The notes: a model not told the origin generated them from the sequence alone. Positions 35,758 through 45,274 are shown, counted from the stretch's first letter. The stretch is 64,000 bases of DNA from Pseudomonas gingeri (GCF_013386115.1 NZ_JACAOR010000009.1:1-64000), one strand, 5' to 3'. Numbers and translations: made by a program.

Positions 35758-35789
35758 GGTGGCGGCGAAAGCCGGCTTTCGTCGCCACC
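35758..35789. terminator. Hairpin after acs
   Basis: GGTGGCGGCGAAAG and CTTTCGTCGCCACC pair over 14 positions (one G-U in RNA) with a four-base CCGG loop. There is no T-run, so it is a terminator-like or 3'-stabilising hairpin. Confidence 0.5.
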
Positions 35790-35865
35790 CCGGCCGAGCT
35801 GCATGGGCCTGATACGCGGAAGGCTGGTAAACTCCCGCGCCACTTCCCACCCCAAGGCGCGCTCC

Positions 35866-36882
35866 ATGTCTTCCTTGAACCAGGCGCTGCGCGCCGCCCT
35901 CGACCATCGCCGGGACCTGCTGGCCGAACTGCACGCCCAAGGCACCGACTGCTATCGGCTGTTCCACGGCAGCCAGGAAGGTGCCGGTGGCCTGACCATC
36001 GATCGCTACGGCCCGCAACTGATGGTGCAGACCTTCCACCAGACGCTGCAACGCGAAGAGCTGCTGGCCTTGCACGGGGCCATCAACCAGCACCTGCAAC
36101 TGGATACCCTGCTGGTCTACAACGACCGCTCCCGCGGCAACTCACGGATCGATCGCGAAGATCCGGTCTACCGCGCCGATGAAAGCGCCCTCGTCGACCT
36201 GGTCGGTCACGAATGGGGCCTCAACTACCGCGTACGCGGCCGCCACGCCGGGCAGGACCCACTGCTGTTCCTGGACCTGCGCAATGCCCGTGGCTGGGTC
36301 AAGCAGCACAGCCAGGGCAAAAGCGTCCTCAACCTGTTTGCCTATACCTGCGGTGTCGGCCTGAGTGCCGCCGCCGGCGGTGCCCGGGAAGTCTGCAACC
36401 TCGACTTCGCCGAGGGCAACCTGGCCGTGGGCCGCGAGAACGGCCTGCTCAACCCGAAACTGCCGGCCATGCAATTCGTCCAGTCCGACTATTTTCCGGC
36501 CATCCGCCAGCTCGCCGGACTGCCCATCGCCCAGCGCCGCGGCCAGAAGCTGCCGAGCTACCAGCGCCTGGAACAGCGCCAGTACGACCTGGTGCTGCTC
36601 GATCCACCCGCCTGGGCCAAGAGCGCCTTCGGCACCGTCGACTTGCTGCGCGACTACCAGAGCCTGCTCAAGCCGGCGCTGCTGGCCACCGCCGAAAATG
36701 GCGTGCTGATCTGCTGCAACAACCTGGCAAAAGTCAGCCTGGACGACTGGCGTGAACAAGTCCTGCGGTGCGCGGAAAAAACCGGGCGGCCGGTACGCGA
36801 TTGGCAGGTACTGGCACCGGCCACCGACTTCCCGTCCCGGGACGGACAACCCCCGCTGAAAACCCTGATCCTCCAGCTGTAG
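35866..36882 (+). CDS. RlmI/RlmK-type class I SAM-dependent rRNA methyltransferase
   Basis: This 338-residue protein has an N-terminal region with GLTIDRYGPQLMVQTF resembling the RlmI family pre-domain. The Rossmann methyltransferase core includes VLNLFAYTCGVGLSAAAGG for SAM and DLVLLDPPAWAKS for the base. Family members methylate 23S rRNA (C5 of cytosine or N7 of guanine); the exact site here cannot be told. I start at the ATG at 35866 (MSSLNQALR); an upstream in-frame ATG at 35803 overlaps the hairpin region and lacks family support. Confidence 0.82.
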   Translation: MSSLNQALRAALDHRRDLLAELHAQGTDCYRLFHGSQEGAGGLTIDRYGPQLMVQTFHQTLQREELLALHGAINQHLQLDTLLVYNDRSRGNSRIDREDPVYRADESALVDLVGHEWGLNYRVRGRHAGQDPLLFLDLRNARGWVKQHSQGKSVLNLFAYTCGVGLSAAAGGAREVCNLDFAEGNLAVGRENGLLNPKLPAMQFVQSDYFPAIRQLAGLPIAQRRGQKLPSYQRLEQRQYDLVLLDPPAWAKSAFGTVDLLRDYQSLLKPALLATAENGVLICCNNLAKVSLDDWREQVLRCAEKTGRPVRDWQVLAPATDFPSRDGQPPLKTLILQL

Positions 36883-36991
36883 GAAAAACGCCGGAAAACC
36901 ACGTTCGGCGATGTAAAAAGGGGATTGCTTCGGAACCGTAAACGCGTGCCATACTCCAAGGCACCTCCGACTGAGATAGACGAAGCCTCAC

Positions 36992-39916
36992 ATGTCCAAA
37001 GGATTGAAACGCGCCCTCGGCGCCTTGCTGACCGTTCTCGCGCTATACACCGTGCTGGGGTTCTTCATCTTGCCGGGCGTGGGCCTGCGTATTGCCAACC
37101 AGCAACTGGCGCACTACGCCACGGTGCCCGCCAAGCTCCAGCGCCTGGAGTTCAACCCGTTCAGCCTCGAGCTGACGCTGTGGGGCCTGAATATCGGTGA
37201 GCCGGGCAAGGAGCAGGTCGCGTTCGAGCGCCTCTATGTCAATCTGCAGATCGACAGCCTCTGGACCCATGCCCTGCACCTGGCCGAGATCCAGCTGGAC
37301 AAGCCCAGGACCGAGGTGACCTTCAGCAAGGACGGTACCCTCAACCTTGCCCAGCTGTTCAAGTTGCCGGCCAGCGAACCGACCCCGGCCGATCCGAACG
37401 CCAAGCCGTTCCCGCTGCGCATCGACCAGATCGAACTGGCCGGCGGCTACCTGCACTTCCAGGACCTGCGTCCGAGCGAACCCATCGAGTTCCTCTACGA
37501 CAAGATGGACCTGCAGCTGAAAAACCTCAGCACCCTGCCCGACGACAACGCCGACATGACCCTGGTGGCCGCCGGTCCCGAAGGCGGGCGCATCGACTGG
37601 AAAGGCAATTTCAGCCTGGTGCCGATCGCCTCCGAGGGTTCGCTGAAAGTCACCGACGGCAAGATGAAGGTCTGGTGGCCCTATGTCCGGGATGCCGTGC
37701 CGCTCGATCTGGAAGACGGCGTCGTCAATCTCAGCACCGATTACAAGCTCAGCCTCGCCAAGGAAACCGAGATGCTGCTGAGCAATACGTCCCTCAGCGT
37801 CGCGCCGTTTGCCATCAAGGCCCCCGATGGCCGGCCCCTGGTACGCCTGGAGCGGCTGGACGTCAGCGAGACCAGCGTCGACCTCGCCAAGCAGCAGGTG
37901 GTCGTCGGCAAGATCCGCAGCAACAACCTGGAAACCTGGGCCGCCCGCGAAGCGGATGGTCAACTGGACTGGCAGAAGCTGTTCGCCAGCCAGCCGGCCA
38001 AACCCGCGGTGAAGGAACCGGCCCCGGCCACCGCCGATACCCCCGCTCCCGCGCCCGCGGCACCGAGCAAACCCTGGCAGGTGCTGCTCAAGGACGTGCA
38101 ACTGCGTGACTACCGCGTACACCTCGCCGACCGCGCGAACAAGACACCGGTCGCCCTCGATCTCGGCCCGCTGAACCTCGATCTGCAGAATTTCGACAGC
38201 CTCAACCAGTCGCCCTTCACCCTCAAGCTCGATACCGGGCTGGGCAAGCAGGGCAAGGTCCTCGCCAGCGGCGAAGTCAACCTGAGCCCGATCAGCGCCA
38301 GACTGAAGGTCAAGACCCAGGACATCGACCTGCGGGTCGCCCAGGCTTACGTCGAACCCTTTATCCGCCTGGAAGTTCGCAGCGGCATGCTCGGCAGCGA
38401 CCTCGACGTCAACCTCAAGAACGTCGATCCACTGGCCTTCAGCGTGACCGGACGGGCCCAGGTCGATCAGTTGCACACCCTCGATACCCTCAAGACCCGG
38501 GACTTCGTGAAATGGCAGAAACTGGTGGTCGACGGCCTGAACTACCAGCACGGCGACAGCCTGTCGATCGACAAGGTCAGCCTGTTCCAGCCCTATGCGC
38601 GCTTCATGATCAACGACGACCGCACCACCAACGTCGATGACCTGCTGATCCCACAACCGGCCGGCGGCGCCGGCAAGTCCACGGCCAAGGCGGCCCCGTC
38701 GAACAGCAAGCCGCTGGGCATCCATGTCGGCGGCATCGCCATCAACGACGGGTCGGCCAATTTCGCCGACTTCAGCCTGACCCCCAACTTCGCCACGGCC
38801 ATCCAGCAGCTCAACGGCCAGATCGGCACCATCGACAGTCGCCAGGCCAAGCCGGCCGATGTCGATATCAAGGGCAAGGTCGATCGTTATGCGCCAGTGA
38901 CCATCAAGGGCGCGCTGAACCCCTTCGACCCGATGGCCAGCCTGGATATCGCCACCAGCTTCAAGCGCGTCGAACTGACCACCCTGACACCGTACTCCGG
39001 CAAGTTCGCCGGCTACCGCATCCGCAAGGGCCGGCTCAACCTCGACCTGCACTACCTGATCACCAAGGGCCAGTTGAAGGCCGAGAACAAGCTGGTGGTC
39101 GAGCAGTTGCAACTGGGCGAGAAAGTCGACAGCCCGGATGCGGTCGACCTGCCGATCAAGCTGGCGATCGCCCTGCTCAAGGACTCCGATGGCAAGATCT
39201 CCATCGAACTGCCGGTTTCCGGCGACCTGAACAATCCGCAGTTCAGCGTGATGCCGATTGTCTGGCAGACCCTGCGCAACCTGATCGTGCGAGCGGCCAC
39301 GGCGCCCTTCAAGTTCATTGGCGGGCTGATCGCCGGCGGCGATTCCCAGGACCTCAGCAACGTCGCCTTCGCCCCGGGCTCCAGCGACCTGAGCAAGGAC
39401 GCCGAATCCTCCCTGACCAAGCTGGCGGCGGCCTTGAAGGAACGCCCCAACCTGCGCCTGGAGATCGAAGGCACCAGCGCCCAGACCAGCGACGGCCCCC
39501 TCATCGCCCAGCAACGCCTGGATCGCGAATATCAGGCCACCTACTACAAGATGCTCCAGCGCCGTGGCGACAAGGTTCCGGCCCAGGCCTCGCTGCTGCA
39601 GGTGCCGGAAGATGAGAAGGCGCCGATGCTGGAGGGCATCTACCGCACCCTGCTCAAGCAGCAGCCACCGGCCGAATGGGCCCAGTTGAGCCGCGACGAG
39701 CGCACCGCCAGGCTGCGTGACGGCGTGATCAAGAACTGGAGCGGCAACGCCGTGCTACTGCGCAAGCTGGGCCAGGACCGCGCCAGCAGCATCAAGGATT
39801 TCCTGGTGGACAAGGGCCAGCTGGAAGACGATCGTGTGTACTTCATCGACGCCAGCCTCGGCCAGGCCGAGAGCGATGGCCGCGTCGTCACCCCCCTGCA
39901 CCTGGATAGCGAGTAA
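36992..39916 (+). CDS. DUF748 domain-containing envelope protein (AsmA-like)
   Basis: This 974-residue protein has one N-terminal membrane anchor (about residues 8-30, ALGALLTVLALYTVLGFFIL) and a long periplasmic part made of AsmA/TamB-like repeats of beta-strand character, matching DUF748. A Pro/Ala-rich linker is near 340-360. The last ~120 residues contain ASSIKDFLVDKGQLEDDRV, reminiscent of OmpA-type C-domains. The AsmA superfamily is implicated in lipid transport between membranes; that role here is inference. DUF2845 follows after two bases. Confidence 0.85.
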   Translation: MSKGLKRALGALLTVLALYTVLGFFILPGVGLRIANQQLAHYATVPAKLQRLEFNPFSLELTLWGLNIGEPGKEQVAFERLYVNLQIDSLWTHALHLAEIQLDKPRTEVTFSKDGTLNLAQLFKLPASEPTPADPNAKPFPLRIDQIELAGGYLHFQDLRPSEPIEFLYDKMDLQLKNLSTLPDDNADMTLVAAGPEGGRIDWKGNFSLVPIASEGSLKVTDGKMKVWWPYVRDAVPLDLEDGVVNLSTDYKLSLAKETEMLLSNTSLSVAPFAIKAPDGRPLVRLERLDVSETSVDLAKQQVVVGKIRSNNLETWAAREADGQLDWQKLFASQPAKPAVKEPAPATADTPAPAPAAPSKPWQVLLKDVQLRDYRVHLADRANKTPVALDLGPLNLDLQNFDSLNQSPFTLKLDTGLGKQGKVLASGEVNLSPISARLKVKTQDIDLRVAQAYVEPFIRLEVRSGMLGSDLDVNLKNVDPLAFSVTGRAQVDQLHTLDTLKTRDFVKWQKLVVDGLNYQHGDSLSIDKVSLFQPYARFMINDDRTTNVDDLLIPQPAGGAGKSTAKAAPSNSKPLGIHVGGIAINDGSANFADFSLTPNFATAIQQLNGQIGTIDSRQAKPADVDIKGKVDRYAPVTIKGALNPFDPMASLDIATSFKRVELTTLTPYSGKFAGYRIRKGRLNLDLHYLITKGQLKAENKLVVEQLQLGEKVDSPDAVDLPIKLAIALLKDSDGKISIELPVSGDLNNPQFSVMPIVWQTLRNLIVRAATAPFKFIGGLIAGGDSQDLSNVAFAPGSSDLSKDAESSLTKLAAALKERPNLRLEIEGTSAQTSDGPLIAQQRLDREYQATYYKMLQRRGDKVPAQASLLQVPEDEKAPMLEGIYRTLLKQQPPAEWAQLSRDERTARLRDGVIKNWSGNAVLLRKLGQDRASSIKDFLVDKGQLEDDRVYFIDASLGQAESDGRVVTPLHLDSE

Positions 39917-39918
39917 CC

Positions 39919-40218
39919 ATGCTAAAACGCGTCATGTTCAGCTTGGCGGCCCTGCTGGTCGCCAGTCAGGCCCAGGCCACCACCCTGCGCTGCGAGAAAG
40001 GCCTGATCAGCTACGGCGACAGCACCTTTGATGTGGTCAGCAAGTGTGGCCAGCCGGTTGCGGTGATCGACCGGGGCTATACGGAAGTGCGCCACGGCAA
40101 TCGGGTGGACGGGGTCAAGGTCGAGGAGTGGATCTACACGCCCAGCGGCGGCATGAAGCAGTCGCTGCGCTTTCAGGGCGGGCAGCTGACCGATATCCAG
40201 AGCACCCGCAACAACTGA
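39919..40218 (+). CDS. DUF2845 domain-containing periplasmic protein
   Basis: This 99-residue protein has a signal peptide ending ASQAQA and a compact DUF2845 domain: LRCEKGLISYGDSTFDVVSKCGQP, quoted in part as STFDVVSKCGQP, with two cysteines that may form a disulfide. The function is unknown. It begins two bases after the DUF748 stop, so the two form a unit. Confidence 0.87.
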   Translation: MLKRVMFSLAALLVASQAQATTLRCEKGLISYGDSTFDVVSKCGQPVAVIDRGYTEVRHGNRVDGVKVEEWIYTPSGGMKQSLRFQGGQLTDIQSTRNN

Positions 40219-40252
40219 TCTTCCGCCCCGCTTTTCCCGCCGCACAATAGAA

Positions 40253-40281
40253 CAGGCCCCGATGCAAAGCATCGGGGCCTG
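40253..40281. terminator. Hairpin between DUF2845 and BON genes
   Basis: CAGGCCCCGATGC and its exact complement form a 13-bp stem with an AAA loop, between convergent genes. TTCT follows on the minus strand only. Confidence 0.7.
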
Positions 40282-40388
40282 TAATGGTCACATCCTTGTG
40301 ACCGGTCGCATGAACCTCTGGGCTCAACGGATGTACGACTGGCTCAGCCGTTGTTCCCTCGTGCCGGTTCCGGCGTCATCCAAAGGCG

Positions 40389-40745
40389 TTATTCGGTTTT
40401 CAGGGCTTCAGCTGTTACGTTCTTGACCCCTTTGATGTTCTTGGCAATATGCACTGCGGTTTCCTTCTGTGCCGCGGTCACGTGCTTCTCCGAGGACAGG
40501 GAAACCACGCCGTTGGCGGTTTCAACCTTGATGTCGGAGCCCGGAATGCCTTTCTCGGTGAGCAGATCGGCTTTGACTTTGGTGGTGATCCAGGTATCGG
40601 AAGTCTCTTGCTTGGCCTTGGTAACTTCACCGGCGGCGATCACCATTGGCTTGGAGGCCTGGGTCTGCTCGGCTGCAAAGGCAGCGTTGGCCAGAGTCAG
40701 GGTCAGGGCGGTGGCAGCTGCAGTAGCGATAGCGAACTTTTTCAT
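40389..40745 (-). CDS. BON-domain periplasmic protein
   Basis: This 118-residue protein has a signal peptide (MKKFAIATAAATALTLTLA then AFAA) and one BON domain: SDTWITTKVKADLLTEKGIPG, seen as TWITTKVKADLLTE, then IKVETANGVVSLSS and GVKNVTAEAL. It belongs to the OsmY-like group that binds membranes or phospholipids and is usually stress-induced. I start at the ATG at 40745 because AGGAG lies eight bases upstream. A sigma-54-like site lies 65 bp before it. It appears monocistronic. Confidence 0.88.
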   Translation of the reverse strand: MKKFAIATAAATALTLTLANAAFAAEQTQASKPMVIAAGEVTKAKQETSDTWITTKVKADLLTEKGIPGSDIKVETANGVVSLSSEKHVTAAQKETAVHIAKNIKGVKNVTAEALKTE

Positions 40746-40810
40746 ACGAGTAACTCCTGTTCTTCTGGAAAGTCTGCGCCGTGTCCTGGCAGCAGGGTTA
40801 CCTATAGAGT

Positions 40811-40827
40811 TGCAGTCGCTGTGCCAA
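40811..40827 (-). promoter_or_regulatory. Candidate sigma-54 promoter of the BON gene
   Basis: Read on the minus strand, TTGGCACAGCGACTGCA has GG at 40825-40824 and GC at 40813-40812, ten bases apart, matching TGGCAC-N5-TTGCW except one base. Transcription would start near 40800, leaving a 55-nt leader. No flanking GTAAC enhancer cluster was found upstream. Confidence 0.45.
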
Positions 40828-40987
40828 CCCATGACCTCAAGTAAAACCCTTTAAATTCAATTAGTTATAAATATTCAGCAAAAACGGAATCGTGCAGATT
40901 GCATGACCGGTGCTCTTGCCTGCATGCAAGTTGCAGCGTTTATCTGCCAGCAAGCCGCTGAAATACCGGCATTTTTCGTCGCCCATA

Positions 40988-41015
40988 AAAAAAGGACCCC
41001 GCAGGGTCCTTTTTT
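40988..41015. terminator. Bidirectional intrinsic terminator after pnp
   Basis: AAAAAAGGACCC and GGGTCCTTTTTT form a 12-bp stem with a CGCA loop. Six T's follow on either strand. It ends the pnp transcript, 22 bp past the stop. Confidence 0.93.
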
Positions 41016-41036
41016 CAGCTGGAAGCGCTGGGCTGA

Positions 41037-43142
41037 TTAAACGCCCGACGCCTTGGCTGCAGCAACGTCCTTGATGGACAGCTTGATACGGCCGCGGTTG
41101 TCCACGTCCAGTACCAGGACTTCAACTTCCTGGCCTTCCTTCAGGATGTCGGTCACTTTCTCTACGCGAGCGTCGCTCAGCATGGAGATGTGCACCAGAC
41201 CGTCCTTGCCCGGCAGGATGTTGACGAACGCACCGAAGTCGACGATACGCTCGACCTTACCGACGTAGATCTTGCCGATCTCGGCCTCGGCGGTGATGCT
41301 CAGGACGCGCTGGCGCGCAGCCTCGGCCGCTTCCTTGGTTTCGCCGAAGATCTTGATCGAACCGTCGTCTTCGATATCGATCGAAGCCTTGGTTTCCTCG
41401 CAGATCGCACGGATGGTCGCGCCGCCTTTACCGATGACGTCACGGATCTTGTCGGTGTCGATTTTCATCGCGATCATGGTCGGTGCGTTTTCCGACAGCT
41501 CGGTACGCGACTGGCCAATGATCTGGTTCATCTGGCCGAGGATGTTCAGGCGCGCTTCCAGGGCTTGGCCCAGGGCGATTTCCATGATCTCTTCGGTGAT
41601 GCCCTTGATCTTGATGTCCATCTGCAGCGCGGTGACGCCCTTGGCGGTACCGGCTACCTTGAAGTCCATGTCGCCCAGGTGGTCTTCGTCACCCAGGATG
41701 TCGGTCAGGACGGCGAATTTCTCGCCCTCTTTGACCAGGCCCATGGCGATACCGGCAACTGGTGCCTTCATCGGCACACCGGCGTCCATCAGGGCCAGGG
41801 AAGCGCCACAGACCGAGGCCATGGAGCTCGAACCGTTGGATTCGGTGATTTCCGATACCACGCGGATGGTGTACGGGAACTCGGCGGCATCCGGCAGCAT
41901 GGCCTGGACCGAACGACGGGCCAGACGACCGTGACCGATTTCACGACGACCTGCACCGCCCATGCGACCACACTCGCCCACCGAGAACGGAGGGAAGTTG
42001 TAGTGCAGCATGAAGGGGTCTTTTTTCTCGCCTTCCAGGGTATCCAGCAGCTGTGCATCACGGGCGGTGCCCAGTGTAGCGACAACCAGGGCCTGGGTTT
42101 CACCGCGGGTGAACAGGGCCGAACCGTGGGTCTTCGGCAGAACACCGACTTCGATGTTCAGAGGACGTACGGTGCGGGTGTCACGACCATCGATACGTGG
42201 CTTGCCGTTGACGATGTTTTCGCGAACGGTGCGGTATTCGATTTCACCGAAGGCGGCCTTGACGTCGCTCGCGGAAGGCTGGCCTTCTTCGCCCGACAGC
42301 TTGGCAACCACCTGGTCTTTCAGCTCGCCCAGGCGAGCGTAGCGGTCGGCCTTGACGGTGATGGTGTAGGCCTGGGAGATCGCTTCACCGAACTCGGCGC
42401 GGATAGCGCCCAGCAGTGCGGTGGCTTCAGGGGCGGCAGCCCAGGTCCAGGTTGGCTTGGCGGCTTCGGCGGCCAGCTCTTTCACGGCCTGGATAACGGC
42501 CTGGAATTCGTCGTGGGCGAACAGTACGGCGCCCAGCATCTGGTCTTCGGTCAGCTCCTTGGCTTCCGATTCAACCATCAGCACGGCTTCCGAAGTACCG
42601 GCCACGACCATGTCCAGGCTCGAGGCTTTCAGTTGTTCGTAAGTCGGGTTCAGCAGGTAGCCGGTGCTTTCGTGGAAGGCTACGCGAGCGGCGCCGATCG
42701 GGCCGTCGAAAGGAATACCGGAGATGGCCAGGGCCGCCGAGGTACCGATCATCGCGGCGATGTCCGGATCGGTCTTCTTGCTGGTGGAGACGACGGTGCA
42801 GACAACCTGCACTTCGTTCATGAAACCTTCAGGGAACAGCGGGCGGATCGGACGGTCGATCAGGCGCGAAGTCAGGGTTTCTTTTTCGGAAGGACGGCCT
42901 TCACGCTTGAAGAAGCCGCCAGGGATCTTGCCGGCAGCGTAGGTCTTTTCCTGGTAGTGCACGGACAGAGGGAAGAAGCCCTTGCCCGGATCCGCTTGCT
43001 TGGCACCGACAACGGTCACCAATACGCTGACGTCGTCGTCAACGGTGACCAGCACTGCGCCGGAGGCCTGACGGGCGATACGGCCAGTCTCGAGGGTAAC
43101 GGTCGACTGACCGAACTGGAATTTTTTGATTACCGGGTTCAC
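41037..43142 (-). CDS. pnp: Polynucleotide phosphorylase
   Basis: This 701-residue 3'-5' exoribonuclease uses phosphate to degrade RNA and is part of the degradosome. It has two RNase PH domains (the second with FTRGETQALVVATLG and PYTIRVVSEITESNGSSSMASVCG, shown partly as SEITESNGSSSMASV). The KH domain has IGKGGATIRAICEETK and the C-terminal S1 domain VGKVERIVDFGAFVNILPG. It is downstream of rpsO, the usual arrangement, with autoregulation in the rpsO-pnp leader (43143-43365) known from enterobacteria. Confidence 0.98.
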   Translation of the reverse strand: MNPVIKKFQFGQSTVTLETGRIARQASGAVLVTVDDDVSVLVTVVGAKQADPGKGFFPLSVHYQEKTYAAGKIPGGFFKREGRPSEKETLTSRLIDRPIRPLFPEGFMNEVQVVCTVVSTSKKTDPDIAAMIGTSAALAISGIPFDGPIGAARVAFHESTGYLLNPTYEQLKASSLDMVVAGTSEAVLMVESEAKELTEDQMLGAVLFAHDEFQAVIQAVKELAAEAAKPTWTWAAAPEATALLGAIRAEFGEAISQAYTITVKADRYARLGELKDQVVAKLSGEEGQPSASDVKAAFGEIEYRTVRENIVNGKPRIDGRDTRTVRPLNIEVGVLPKTHGSALFTRGETQALVVATLGTARDAQLLDTLEGEKKDPFMLHYNFPPFSVGECGRMGGAGRREIGHGRLARRSVQAMLPDAAEFPYTIRVVSEITESNGSSSMASVCGASLALMDAGVPMKAPVAGIAMGLVKEGEKFAVLTDILGDEDHLGDMDFKVAGTAKGVTALQMDIKIKGITEEIMEIALGQALEARLNILGQMNQIIGQSRTELSENAPTMIAMKIDTDKIRDVIGKGGATIRAICEETKASIDIEDDGSIKIFGETKEAAEAARQRVLSITAEAEIGKIYVGKVERIVDFGAFVNILPGKDGLVHISMLSDARVEKVTDILKEGQEVEVLVLDVDNRGRIKLSIKDVAAAKASGV

Positions 43143-43365
43143 GGTGTCCTACCTTCTTTTGTGGCTCTTGGGGAACTTGTCTTCTTGCGAAATTCTTGGG
43201 CAACGCCGGGAATCGGCCCGACTGTCATTGTCCGGGTGCAGTCTTCAGATGCGGTCTTCGGGTAAAGCAGGTGTTCAGATAAAACTAGAGGCTGGGAGCT
43301 TGCCATGTGCTCGCGGAAACCCGCTGACACACAGCAAACAACCAACCTCATAGCGCAATCGCTGA

Positions 43366-43635
43366 TTAGCGACGCAGACCCAGGCGACCGATCAGAGCGC
43401 TGTAACGGCTCACGTCCTTGCCTTTCAGGTAGTCCAGCAGCTTACGACGCTGGTTAACCATGCGGATCAGACCACGACGGGAGTGGTGATCTTTACCGTT
43501 GGCCTTGAAGTGACCTTGCAGTTTGTTGATGTTGGCGGTCAGCAGTGCAACCTGCACTTCTGGCGAACCAGTATCACCAACAGCTTGCTGGTAGTCGGTA
43601 ACGATTTGAGCTTTTTCTTCAACGCTGAGAGCCAT
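43366..43635 (-). CDS. rpsO: 30S ribosomal protein S15
   Basis: This 89-residue primary 16S rRNA-binding protein nucleates the central domain of the 30S platform. It has the S15 signature GDTGSPEVQVALLTANINKL and DHHSRRGLIRMVNQRRKLLDY, quoted as HHSRRGLIRMVNQRRKLL. Length is normal. It lies 142 bp after truB. The leader holds a CAGGGA/TCCCTG hairpin (around 43694-43709), a possible S15 autoregulation element. Confidence 0.98.
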   Translation of the reverse strand: MALSVEEKAQIVTDYQQAVGDTGSPEVQVALLTANINKLQGHFKANGKDHHSRRGLIRMVNQRRKLLDYLKGKDVSRYSALIGRLGLRR

Positions 43636-43747
43636 GAGGCAATCCTTTTATCAGGAAACCGTTTCAGGAAAACAGTTTCAACAGGCCAGGGACAAATCCC
43701 TGTATCTATAAATGAGTAGTGACCGTGCCTGTTGACAGCCACCCTCG

Positions 43748-43771
43748 CCAGCCCGCTATGACACGGGCTGG
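43748..43771 (-). other. Hairpin downstream of truB
   Basis: CCAGCCCG and CGGGCTGG form an 8-bp stem with an eight-base loop, seven bases after the truB stop. No T-run follows, so it may be a processing or pausing site between truB and rpsO. Confidence 0.45.
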
Positions 43772-43777
43772 TTCCGG

Positions 43778-44695
43778 TCATTCTGACCGAATCAGTCGAC
43801 GCGGCGCGATCCGCCCGTCTTCGCTCACTTCACCGATACCGATAAAGCGACCGTTGTGATCCTGCACCCGTACCATGCCGAACTTCGGCGCGTCCGGGGC
43901 ACGTACCGGCTGGCCGTTGAGCCAGTAGAACGCACTGTGTTCCGAGAACTGCAGCAGCGGCCAGTCCAGCAGGCCACTGTCGGATGGCATCAGGAAGCGG
44001 TCGACCGCCTCGTTGCCACCTTCGGCATGCACTGCTTCCAGCTCTTCGAGCGTGACCGTCTGCGCCAGGGTGAAAGGTCCGGCCTGGGTCCGTCGCAGTT
44101 CAGCAACGTATGCGCCACAGCCAAGCTTCTCACCGATGTCCTCAACCAGGGTACGAATATAGGTCCCCTTGCTGCAGTCCACCGCCAGTCGGGCAGTATC
44201 GCCTTCGCTGGCCAGCAATTCCAAGCGCGCAATAGTAACAGAACGCGGTTCGCGCTCCACTACTTCCCCCGCACGGGCCAACTTGTAAAGCGGCTGTCCG
44301 TCACGCTTGAGTGCCGAGTACATCGGCGGTATCTGACTGATTTTCCCACGAAAATCCGGCAGGACCGCTTCGATATCGGCACGACCAACGGTCACCGGGC
44401 GCGTCTGCAAAACCTCGCCTTCGGCGTCCGCGGTGGTGGTGGTCTTGCCCAGTTGCATCAGGGTTTCGTAACCCTTGTCGGAATCGAGCAGGTATTGCGA
44501 GAACTTGGTCGCCTCGCCGAAGCACAACGGCAGCACGCCGGTGGCCAACGGGTCGAGGCTGCCGGTGTGACCGGCCTTCTCGGCGTTGAGCAACCAGCGA
44601 ACCTTCTGCAGTGCCGCATTGGAGGTAAATCCCAGCGGCTTGTCGAGCAGGATGATGCCACTGACGTTACGACGGATACGTTTGACCTGAGCCAC
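43778..44695 (-). CDS. truB: tRNA pseudouridine(55) synthase
   Basis: This 305-residue enzyme makes pseudouridine 55 in the T-loop of tRNAs. The catalytic aspartate is D48 in GHTGSLDPLATGVLP. KPLGFTSN, GYETLMQLG and the C-terminal RNA-binding PUA-like segment (FGMVRVQDHNGRFIGIG) are all present. It follows rbfA with a three-base gap. Confidence 0.97.
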   Translation of the reverse strand: MAQVKRIRRNVSGIILLDKPLGFTSNAALQKVRWLLNAEKAGHTGSLDPLATGVLPLCFGEATKFSQYLLDSDKGYETLMQLGKTTTTADAEGEVLQTRPVTVGRADIEAVLPDFRGKISQIPPMYSALKRDGQPLYKLARAGEVVEREPRSVTIARLELLASEGDTARLAVDCSKGTYIRTLVEDIGEKLGCGAYVAELRRTQAGPFTLAQTVTLEELEAVHAEGGNEAVDRFLMPSDSGLLDWPLLQFSEHSAFYWLNGQPVRAPDAPKFGMVRVQDHNGRFIGIGEVSEDGRIAPRRLIRSE

Positions 44696-44698
44696 CGC

Positions 44699-45115
44699 TT
44701 ACTCCCGGCCGTCTGCTGGAAGGTTGCCTTCTGGCGTCGCGTCGCCGACATGCTGGCTGTCTTCGGCCACGGCACGCTCGATCAACGCCGACAGGTGCGC
44801 ACCCCGCACGACGCTTTCGTCGTAGTGGAAGTGCAACTGCGGCACGCTGCGCAGCTTCATCTCGCGGGCCAGCTGCATGCGCAGGAAGCCTGCCGCCGAG
44901 TTGAGCACCTTGATGCTCTGGGCGATATCGTCCGGGTTGTCCTGGCCCATCACGGTGATGAAGATCTTCGCGTGGCCGACGTCACGGCTGACGTCGACAG
45001 CGGTGATGGTGACCAGGCCGACGCGCGGGTCCTTGACTTCACGACGGATCAGCTGTGCCAGCTCACGCTGCATCTGATCGCCGATACGTTGGGTACGGCT
45101 GTATTCTTTTGCCAT
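44699..45115 (-). CDS. rbfA: 30S ribosome-binding factor A
   Basis: This 138-residue KH-type protein assists late 16S rRNA maturation and cold adaptation. Conserved: RTQRIGDQMQRELAQLIR at the N-terminus, DPRVGLVTITAVDVSRD, and the RMQLAREMKLRSVPQLHFHYDES region. The acidic C-terminal tail is normal for pseudomonads. It lies between infB and truB, the usual operon order. Confidence 0.97.
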   Translation of the reverse strand: MAKEYSRTQRIGDQMQRELAQLIRREVKDPRVGLVTITAVDVSRDVGHAKIFITVMGQDNPDDIAQSIKVLNSAAGFLRMQLAREMKLRSVPQLHFHYDESVVRGAHLSALIERAVAEDSQHVGDATPEGNLPADGRE

Positions 45116-45169
45116 GTCTTGTTACCTGTTACTGCCCCACGGTGAAACCCGTGTGGTCTGAAAGCGGCA

Positions 45170-45203
45170 AACGCCCGGCCTGGCAGAAGCCGGACCGGGC
45201 GTT
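45170..45203 (-). terminator. Hairpin between infB and rbfA
   Basis: AACGCCCGG and CCGGGCGTT form a 9-bp stem around a further GC-rich pairing region, in the 159-bp infB-rbfA gap. On the minus strand only TTT follows, so it may attenuate rather than stop transcription. Confidence 0.55.
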
Positions 45204-45274
45204 GCGTTTAGAGTCCGGCTGACGACCCGCGCAGCGAACTGCGGCGGGCCATCATGGCTCTTGAAGTGTGCGAG

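Noticed and set aside
40389..41036. Mobile-element or phage remnants in intergenic regions
   Set aside because: No transposase, integrase, terminal repeats with target duplications or atypical composition were found here or elsewhere in the window; gene order is that of the conserved chromosome.
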